The notes below the pieces were generated by a model that saw only the letters and a list, made by a program, of their open reading frames with translations, was not told the origin of the DNA and did no database searches. The position numbers and the translations under genes were made by a program. Positions 7,210 to 11,877 of a stretch of DNA of 11,877 nucleotides are shown here, piece after piece. Origin of the DNA: an uncultured Demequina sp. (GTDB lineage Bacteria > Actinomycetota > Actinomycetes > Actinomycetales > Demequinaceae); assembly GCA_937925595.1 (NCBI GenBank), contig CALALQ010000475.1, positions 1 through 11,877 of the forward strand. The letters are read 5' to 3'. Each line of letters opens with the position of its first letter. The first letter of the stretch is position 1.

Positions 7210-8970
7210 GTGCTCCGCACTCATCTTGCAGGTTCCCTTCGCGCCGCCGACGCCGGCACCACCGTCACCCTCGCCGGGTGGGTTGGTCGTCGCCGCGATC
7301 ACGGCGGTGTCGCCTTCATCGACCTGCGCGACGCCTCTGGCTACGCCCAGGTGGTCCTCCGCGAGGAGATCGCGCACGAACTCCGCAACGAGTACGTCAT
7401 CAAGGTCACCGGTCAGGTGCGACTGCGTCCTGAAGGCTCCGCGAACCCCAACCTGCCCTCTGGCGAGATCGAGATCGATGGCACCGAGGTGGAGATCCTC
7501 AACACCTCCGCGCCCACGCCGTTCGCGATCGACGACCACGTCACGGTGGGCGAAGAGGCGCGCCTCAAGCACCGCTACCTCGACCTGCGTCGCCCCAAGC
7601 CGCGATCGCTCATTGAGCTGCGTTCGCAGGCGAACAAGGCCGCCCGCCGCGTGCTCGACCGCCACGACTTCCTTGAGATCGAGACGCCCACGCTGACGCG
7701 CTCGACGCCTGAAGGTGCGCGCGACTTCCTCGTTCCCGCCCGCCTGCGCCCTGGCTCGTGGTACGCGCTGCCGCAGTCCCCGCAGCTGTTCAAGCAGCTG
7801 CTCATGGTCGCTGGCATGGAGCGCTACTACCAGATCGCCCGCTGCTACCGTGATGAGGACTTCCGCGCGGACCGCCAGCCGGAGTTCACGCAGCTCGACA
7901 TCGAGATGTCCTTCGTGGACCAGGACGACGTCATCGCGCTGGGTGAGGAGATCGTCAAGGAACTGTGGTCGCTCATCGGCTACGAGGTGTCGCTGCCCAT
8001 CCCGCGCATCACCTACGCCGAGTCGATGGCGAAGTACGGCACGGACAAGCCCGACCTCCGCTTCGGCCTCGAGCTCACCGAACTCACCGAATACTTCAAG
8101 GACACGCCGTTCCGCGTGTTCCAGGCGGAATACGTGGGCGCGGTCGTGATGCCTGGCGGCGCCTCGCAGCCGCGAAAGACGCTCGACGCGTGGCAGGAAT
8201 GGGCAAAGCAGCGCGGTGCGCGCGGCCTCGCCTACGTGCTCGTGAACGAGGACGGCACGCTCGGCGGTCCTGTCGCCAAGAACCTCTCAGAGTCCGAGCT
8301 TGCCGGGCTTGCCGAGAAGGTGGGTGCCAACCCAGGTGACTGCATCTTCTTCGCTGCCGGCAGCGTCGGGCCGTCGCGAGCCCTCCTGGGTGCCGCGCGC
8401 AACGAGATCGCTCGCCGCGTTGGCCTCATCGATGAGGACCGTTACGAGTTCGTGTGGGTGGTCGACGCGCCCCTGTTCAAGGCGGTGGACGCCGATGACG
8501 ATGACGTCGCGCTCGGTACCTCGCAGTGGACCGCGGTGCACCACGCCTTCACGAGTCCCAAGGCCGAGTTCCTCGACACCTTCGACACCGACCCCGGCTC
8601 CGCGAACGCCTACGCCTACGACATCGTGTGCAACGGCAACGAGATCGGCGGCGGCTCGATTCGTATCCACCGCCGCGACATCCAGCAGCGCGTGTTCAAC
8701 GTCATGGGCATCGGCGAAGAGGAGGCGCAGGAGAAGTTCGGCTTCCTCTTGGACGCGTTCCAGTACGGTGCTCCCCCTCACGGCGGCATCGCGTTCGGCT
8801 GGGACCGCGTGGTGCTCCTGCTCGGCAAGGGCGAGTCGATTCGCGACGTGATCGCGTTCCCCAAGTCCGGTGGCGGCTACGATCCCCTGACCGAGGCGCC
8901 CGCGCCGATCACGCCGGAGCAGCGCGCCGAGGCCGGTGTGGACTTTGTGCCGGAGGCGGAAGAGGCGTAA
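7210..8970 (+). CDS. aspS: Aspartyl-tRNA synthetase (AspRS), probably non-discriminating
   Basis: A 586-aa class II synthetase of the long bacterial type. The N-terminal OB-fold anticodon domain (1-105) includes [11 protein letters not shown]. Motif 1 is [19 protein letters not shown] (154-172), followed by [11 protein letters not shown] (189-199). Motif 2 covers [17 protein letters not shown] and [10 protein letters not shown] (205-232). The bacterial GAD insertion domain lies at about 290-410. GGSIRIHR (481-488) and motif 3, [13 protein letters not shown] (526-538), complete the ATP site. Residue 31 is His, where Escherichia coli AspRS has Leu in RRRDLG; His here is associated with non-discriminating enzymes that also make Asp-tRNA-Asn for GatCAB, so that role is inferred. 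The start is GTG. Downstream is a strong intrinsic terminator. Confidence 0.97.
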   Translation: MLRTHLAGSLRAADAGTTVTLAGWVGRRRDHGGVAFIDLRDASGYAQVVLREEIAHELRNEYVIKVTGQVRLRPEGSANPNLPSGEIEIDGTEVEILNTSAPTPFAIDDHVTVGEEARLKHRYLDLRRPKPRSLIELRSQANKAARRVLDRHDFLEIETPTLTRSTPEGARDFLVPARLRPGSWYALPQSPQLFKQLLMVAGMERYYQIARCYRDEDFRADRQPEFTQLDIEMSFVDQDDVIALGEEIVKELWSLIGYEVSLPIPRITYAESMAKYGTDKPDLRFGLELTELTEYFKDTPFRVFQAEYVGAVVMPGGASQPRKTLDAWQEWAKQRGARGLAYVLVNEDGTLGGPVAKNLSESELAGLAEKVGANPGDCIFFAAGSVGPSRALLGAARNEIARRVGLIDEDRYEFVWVVDAPLFKAVDADDDDVALGTSQWTAVHHAFTSPKAEFLDTFDTDPGSANAYAYDIVCNGNEIGGGSIRIHRRDIQQRVFNVMGIGEEEAQEKFGFLLDAFQYGAPPHGGIAFGWDRVVLLLGKGESIRDVIAFPKSGGGYDPLTEAPAPITPEQRAEAGVDFVPEAEEA

Positions 8971-8978
8971 CCAGGTGG

Positions 8979-9012
8979 AGCCGTCCTTCGCGCTGCGGAG
9001 GGCGGCTTTCCC
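8979..9012 (+). terminator. Intrinsic terminator after aspS
   Basis: An uninterrupted 13-bp stem has 5' arm 8979-8991 (AGCCGTCCTTCGC), loop GCT and 3' arm 8995-9007, with two G-T pairs allowed. It is followed by a pyrimidine-rich tail, TTCCCTTA. It lies 8 bp after the aspS stop and directly before the stop of the opposing gene. On the minus strand the stem is not followed by a T-run, so it works best for aspS. Confidence 0.85.
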
Positions 9013-10317
9013 TTATCCGCGGCGGGGGATGACCTTGCGGACCACGCGGCCGAGCGCCCGACGCACGCGTCTGGGTCCGCGACGCTCCGCACCGGACAAC
9101 TGCGCCTGCAGCGCAGCATTCGCCCGACGCAGTTCCTTGACCTCCTTGCGCAGCTCTACGACTTCTGCGCGGATTCGCTGTTCGCGTGCCGCCCTGCTGC
9201 CAACGTACGGGGGCTTCGTGCTGGGAGCGTCACGATTGCGCTCCCTGTAGGCATCGATCGACTCCTGAAGCGCGGCGACGAGAGGAGAGGTGCTCCCCAT
9301 CTCTTGGGCGTACTCAAGATTCTCGATCTGGAACCCGAGACCGTTCTGGTTCGATATCTCCAGAGTGCGCACTGCCTCCGGCAGGTCGATTGAGGGAAAC
9401 ACCTCGAACTTGTCGAGGGTCCCCATGAGTTCAAGAGCGGTCATGGTGCGCAGACACTTCTCGCAGCGTCCACAGTTGTAGGGACCGCGGTTCTGCCAAC
9501 ACACCCGCAGATACTCCTGCACCGGCTTCTCTTGCGCGATCGTCTTCGTCTTCGTGACGCGCGATGCGTCGGCGCCGTCGTGGATGAAGGTCAGGCGCTC
9601 AGTGGACCACAGGTGATCCACGAGAACGTGAGAGCCCCACGGGAACATCTGCTTCAGCGAGTGGGTCGAGGGGATGTACATCGTGTCGAAGTGGCCCTGC
9701 AGCAGCAGACCAACGCTCGCGAGCGCAGGGCCGTGGGCGATGAGGCCCCAGTCGGTGACCCTGTCGGTGAAGGACTTGAGATTGCTCTGCAGGAACGTCG
9801 CCTGAACGCCGTAGGCTTCAGCGACGGAACTCACCGTCTTCCTCACGGAGCGAGCGAGCACCGCGTTCGTGATCGGCACGTCGAAGCCTTCAACGTAGAG
9901 CACAGACGTGATCTCGTCCTTGTGCTTGACGAGGGTGTAGAAGGAGTCCACGCCGCCGGTGAACGTGGAGAGGGTGCCCTTGCCCGTGACTGGGGCGGTG
10001 TTGGTGGCGCTCGCCTCGATCTCGACCTGCTGCAACACGTCCGGGTACCAGCCCGCATAGATCTTCTGGATCTCGTCGAGACTTTCGAGGAGCCGGGCGC
10101 TCACTGGCGCGTCGATCACGATGTCCTCGCCGCGTGCCATCGCCATGGGAAGCATCGACGCAAGGAATGCGTCGCCAAGTGTTGTCTCGTCGGGCTTGAG
10201 GTGCGAAGGAGTGCGGAACCACAGCGACGGGCTGGTCTCGCCGACAACCAACGCAGACTCGACGAAGTACCCCTGATCGTCCTCGCTGACCTCAGGCATT
10301 CCGATACGAAACTTCAT
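9013..10317 (-). CDS. QueC-like PP-loop ATPase with Zn-binding cysteines and basic coiled-coil tail
   Basis: A 434-aa protein of unassigned function. An N-terminal region of about 110 residues, which I do not recognise, precedes the PP-loop FTGGVDS (119-125), the SGGxDS-type ATP-pyrophosphatase motif of enzymes that adenylate a substrate. Four cysteines, Cys273, Cys282, Cys285 and Cys288 in RVCW and NCGRCEKCLRT, match the spacing logic of the QueC zinc site. Between them lie STHSLKQMFPWG (217-228) and LWSTERLTFIHDG (236-248). It is too long and divergent to be called QueC itself, and no queC/D/E/F partner is in the window. Residues about 375-408 are a predicted coiled coil, and 412-434 are strongly basic (PRRVRRALGRVVRKVIPRR), possibly a membrane- or nucleic-acid-binding tail. 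ATG 10317 is preceded by GGAGG at 4 nt; GTG at 10320 is adjacent. Convergent with aspS, divergent from rarA. Confidence 0.88.
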   Translation of the reverse strand: MKFRIGMPEVSEDDQGYFVESALVVGETSPSLWFRTPSHLKPDETTLGDAFLASMLPMAMARGEDIVIDAPVSARLLESLDEIQKIYAGWYPDVLQQVEIEASATNTAPVTGKGTLSTFTGGVDSFYTLVKHKDEITSVLYVEGFDVPITNAVLARSVRKTVSSVAEAYGVQATFLQSNLKSFTDRVTDWGLIAHGPALASVGLLLQGHFDTMYIPSTHSLKQMFPWGSHVLVDHLWSTERLTFIHDGADASRVTKTKTIAQEKPVQEYLRVCWQNRGPYNCGRCEKCLRTMTALELMGTLDKFEVFPSIDLPEAVRTLEISNQNGLGFQIENLEYAQEMGSTSPLVAALQESIDAYRERNRDAPSTKPPYVGSRAAREQRIRAEVVELRKEVKELRRANAALQAQLSGAERRGPRRVRRALGRVVRKVIPRRG

Positions 10318-10321
10318 CACC

Positions 10322-10326
10322 CCTCC
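10322..10326 (-). promoter_or_regulatory. Ribosome binding site of the QueC-like gene
   Basis: GGAGG on the minus strand, 4 nt before ATG 10317. The spacing is tight, and a GTG directly precedes the ATG, giving GTGATG. Either codon may serve as start. Confidence 0.6.
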
Positions 10327-10340
10327 GTCTATCCGAGGTG

Positions 10341-10346
10341 ACACTA
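10341..10346 (-). promoter_or_regulatory. Candidate -10 of the QueC-like gene
   Basis: TAGTGT on the minus strand would give a short leader of about 17 nt containing the GGAGG site. A weak -35-like TTCACG lies 19 bp upstream, inside the inverted repeat at 10359-10379. Confidence 0.4.
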
Positions 10347-10358
10347 CTCCCCAAACAT

Positions 10359-10379
10359 GGCGTCGCGTGAATCGACGCC
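10359..10379. promoter_or_regulatory. Inverted repeat in the divergent promoter region, possible operator
   Basis: GGCGTCG (10359-10365), a 7-nt spacer, then its exact reverse complement CGACGCC (10373-10379). It covers the -35 positions of both candidate divergent promoters, so a dimer bound here could control both the QueC-like gene and rarA. It does not resemble an actinobacterial LexA box. Confidence 0.45.
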
Positions 10380-10391
10380 TTTGGCGCGTCA

Positions 10392-10397
10392 TAGGCT
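10392..10397 (+). promoter_or_regulatory. Candidate -10 for rarA, leaderless start
   Basis: TAGGCT ends 6 nt before the rarA ATG at 10404, which places the transcript start on or next to the start codon. No Shine-Dalgarno sequence is present between them, consistent with a leaderless mRNA. Confidence 0.5.
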
Positions 10398-10403
10398 TGC
10401 CTG

Positions 10404-11732
10404 ATGGACCTCTTCGACGCACAGGCAACGACTGCCTCCGGCGTCCCAGAGCCGGCTCCCAACGCGCCTCTCGCGGTGCGGATGCGCCCACGTTCTATCG
10501 AGGAGGTGGTGGGCCAGGGTCACCTGCTCGCGGAGGGATCGCCGCTCGTTCGCCTCATTGGGCCCGACGCTGCGGCGGCTTCCATCATCCTGTGGGGTCC
10601 TCCTGGCACCGGCAAGACGACGCTCGCCTACCTCGTTGCAGGCAGTCGCCGCTTCGTGGAGCTCAGTGCCGTCACGGCCGGCATCAAGGACGTGCGGGCC
10701 GTCATCGACGACTCGAAGCGCCGGATCTCGACGGGGGAGCGCGAGACGGTCCTGTTCATCGACGAGATCCACCGCTTCACGCGCACTCAGCAAGACGCGC
10801 TGCTACCCGCCGTAGAGAACCGGTGGGTGACGCTCATCGGCGCCACGACAGAGAACCCCAGCTTCTCCGTTGTTGGGCCGCTCCTGTCCCGCAGCCTGCT
10901 GCTCACGCTCAAGCCGCTCGCAGCAGAAGACGTGCGCGCGCTCGTGGATCGAGCTATCGAGGATGAGCGCGGGCTCGCTGGCAAACTCACGGTCGAGGAG
11001 GACGCCAGGGACCACATCGTGCGTGTCGCGGGAGCGGATGCCCGCAAGGCCCTCACCCTGCTGGAGGCGATAGCGGATGCCGCCCCAGCGTCGGGCCTTG
11101 TGACCGCTGTACTGGCCGAGAAGTCGATGGATGCGGCGCTTGTGGCCTACGACAAGTCGGGCGATCAGCACTACGACGTGATCAGCGCGTTCATCAAGTC
11201 CGTGAGGGGAAGCGACGTCGACGCGGCGCTGCATTACTTGGCGCGCATGGTTGTGGCGGGGGAGGACCCGCGCTTCATCGCTCGCCGGCTGGTGATCCTT
11301 GCGGCGGAGGACATCGGCCTCGCGGACCCGCAGGGATTGGTCGTGGCGCAGGCTGCGGCGGATGCCGTGAGCTTCATCGGCATGCCGGAGGGCCGGATCG
11401 TGCTTGCGGAGGCCACCGCCTACCTCGCGCTCGCTCCCAAGTCCAATCGCAGCTACAAGGCGCTCGACGCCGCGATCGCCGACGTGCGCGCTGGCAAGGC
11501 TGGCGTTGTGCCGCAGCACCTGCGCGACGCGCACTATGCCGGGGCGGAGCGCATCGGCCATGGCAAGGGGTATCTCTACGCGCACGACGCCCCTCATGGC
11601 GTCGCGAGTCAGCAGTATCTGCCGGACTCCGTCGAAGGCACCGTCTACTACACGCCTACGGACCATGGCTTCGAGCGCACGTTGAGTGAGCGTCGGGCCC
11701 AGATCCGCAAGCTGCTTGGCCGCGAGGACTGA
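10404..11732 (+). CDS. rarA: RarA/MgsA, AAA+ replication-associated recombination ATPase
   Basis: A 442-aa cytoplasmic AAA+ ATPase of the RarA/Mgs1/WRNIP1 family, related to clamp-loader subunits and acting at stalled replication forks. The N-terminus carries [20 protein letters not shown] (22-41), typical of the family. Walker A is GPPGTGKTT (65-73), Walker [11 protein letters not shown] (116-125), sensor 1 GATTENPS (146-153), the arginine finger is in LLSRS (160-164), and sensor 2 is in [10 protein letters not shown] (212-221). The C-terminal half contains the family's tetramerisation region: [20 protein letters not shown] (251-270), then [15 protein letters not shown] (291-305). It ends in a basic helix. 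The length is normal and no key residue is missing. The start is ATG 10404, apparently leaderless. In many actinobacteria rarA lies close to aspS, as here apart from the intervening QueC-like gene. Tandem repeats begin 9 bp after its stop. Confidence 0.96.
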   Translation: MDLFDAQATTASGVPEPAPNAPLAVRMRPRSIEEVVGQGHLLAEGSPLVRLIGPDAAAASIILWGPPGTGKTTLAYLVAGSRRFVELSAVTAGIKDVRAVIDDSKRRISTGERETVLFIDEIHRFTRTQQDALLPAVENRWVTLIGATTENPSFSVVGPLLSRSLLLTLKPLAAEDVRALVDRAIEDERGLAGKLTVEEDARDHIVRVAGADARKALTLLEAIADAAPASGLVTAVLAEKSMDAALVAYDKSGDQHYDVISAFIKSVRGSDVDAALHYLARMVVAGEDPRFIARRLVILAAEDIGLADPQGLVVAQAAADAVSFIGMPEGRIVLAEATAYLALAPKSNRSYKALDAAIADVRAGKAGVVPQHLRDAHYAGAERIGHGKGYLYAHDAPHGVASQQYLPDSVEGTVYYTPTDHGFERTLSERRAQIRKLLGRED

Positions 11733-11740
11733 CCGGGCAG

Positions 11741-11806
11741 GGCCTGCGTCCGCACGGCAAAACGGCACGGCACGGCCTGCGTCCGCACGGCAAAACGGCA
11801 CGGCAC
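11741..11806. repeat. Two perfect 33-bp tandem repeats
   Basis: Two identical units, 11741-11773 and 11774-11806, each start GGCCTGCGTCCGCACGGC and end AACGGCACGGCAC. Each unit can fold a small bulged hairpin (GCCTGC-GTCC-GCA-c-GGC). They begin 9 bp after the rarA stop. A 19-bp transition (11807-11825) that begins GGCCTGCG and ends CCAC links them to the 18-bp array. Confidence 0.95.
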
Positions 11807-11825
11807 GGCCTGCGCGCGGCCCCAC

Positions 11826-11877
11826 GGCCTGTCGGCGGGGCACGGCCTGTCGGCGGGGCACGGCCTGTCGGCGGGGC
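11826..11877. repeat. 18-bp tandem repeat array, runs off the window
   Basis: The unit GGCCTGTCGGCGGGGCAC occurs at 11826-11843 and 11844-11861, and 16 of 18 bases of a third copy fill 11862-11877. It shares the GGCCTG start and GCAC end with the preceding 33-bp repeat, so both probably arose from one ancestral unit. The array continues past the window end; its copy number and what follows cannot be seen. Confidence 0.95.

Noticed and set aside
9013..10317. Calling this gene queC or a defence-system component
   Set aside because: The motifs place it in the superfamily only. No queuosine-pathway or known defence partner lies next to it in the window, so neither name is justified.
9532..10341. 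Open frame of 269 codons on the plus strand
   Set aside because: It is antisense to the QueC-like gene, whose PP-loop and cysteine motifs lie in the minus-strand frame.
11733..11773. Intrinsic terminator for rarA in the repeat region
   Set aside because: A short odd palindrome (GCAGGGCCTGC) and weak bulged hairpins occur, but none is followed by a T-tract. I could not support a terminator.
10803..11861. Open frame of 352 codons on the minus strand reaching through the tandem repeats
   Set aside because: Most of it is antisense to the AAA+ domain and C-terminus of rarA. The repeat-encoded start (PRRQAV units) has no visible ribosome binding site and the array is cut by the window edge, so I do not call it a gene, though the repeats do keep frame.
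11741..11877. CRISPR array
   Set aside because: The units are contiguous tandem repeats of 33 and 18 bp with no unique spacers between them.

Overview
This window looks like a chromosomal housekeeping segment of a high-GC Gram-positive bacterium (Actinomycetota, most likely Micrococcales). That reading is inferred from the strong G/C bias at third codon positions, the single bifunctional Rel, the actinobacterial form of HisRS, a GTG-started aspS, start codons placed as in leaderless mRNAs, and the familiar order secD-secF-relA ... hisS-aspS ... rarA. I did not recognise a species.

Left part (1-3635, + strand): the 3' end of secD, then secF overlapping it, then relA 33 bp downstream behind a strong ribosome binding site. 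SecD and SecF form the membrane complex that assists the Sec translocon. Rel makes and degrades (p)ppGpp. The apt gene that often sits between secF and relA in actinobacteria is absent.

Middle part (3632-5645, - strand): a two-gene block read toward relA. A DUF349 coiled-coil protein comes first, followed by a small protein that resembles AbiEi-type antitoxins. The small gene meets relA tail to tail with overlapping stop codons.

Right part (5646-11732): a 148-bp divergent spacer with a perfect 12-bp palindrome leads rightward into hisS and aspS, two class II aminoacyl-tRNA synthetases, each with its own apparent promoter. aspS ends in a clear intrinsic terminator. Facing it on the - strand is a QueC-like PP-loop ATPase (ATP pyrophosphatase fold) with a four-cysteine zinc motif and a coiled-coil, very basic tail. 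This is the least conventional gene in the window. It is divergent from rarA (AAA+ replication-fork ATPase) across an 86-bp spacer holding a 7-7-7 inverted repeat.

Right edge (11733-11877): no gene is seen. It holds two perfect 33-bp tandem repeats that change into an 18-bp tandem repeat running off the window.

There is no gene-free stretch longer than 300 bases. I saw no tRNA, rRNA, CRISPR array, insertion sequence or prophage. Most of the window is ordinary. The items deserving a second look are the QueC-like protein, the lone AbiEi-like gene, the two dyad elements in the divergent promoters and the terminal repeat array.
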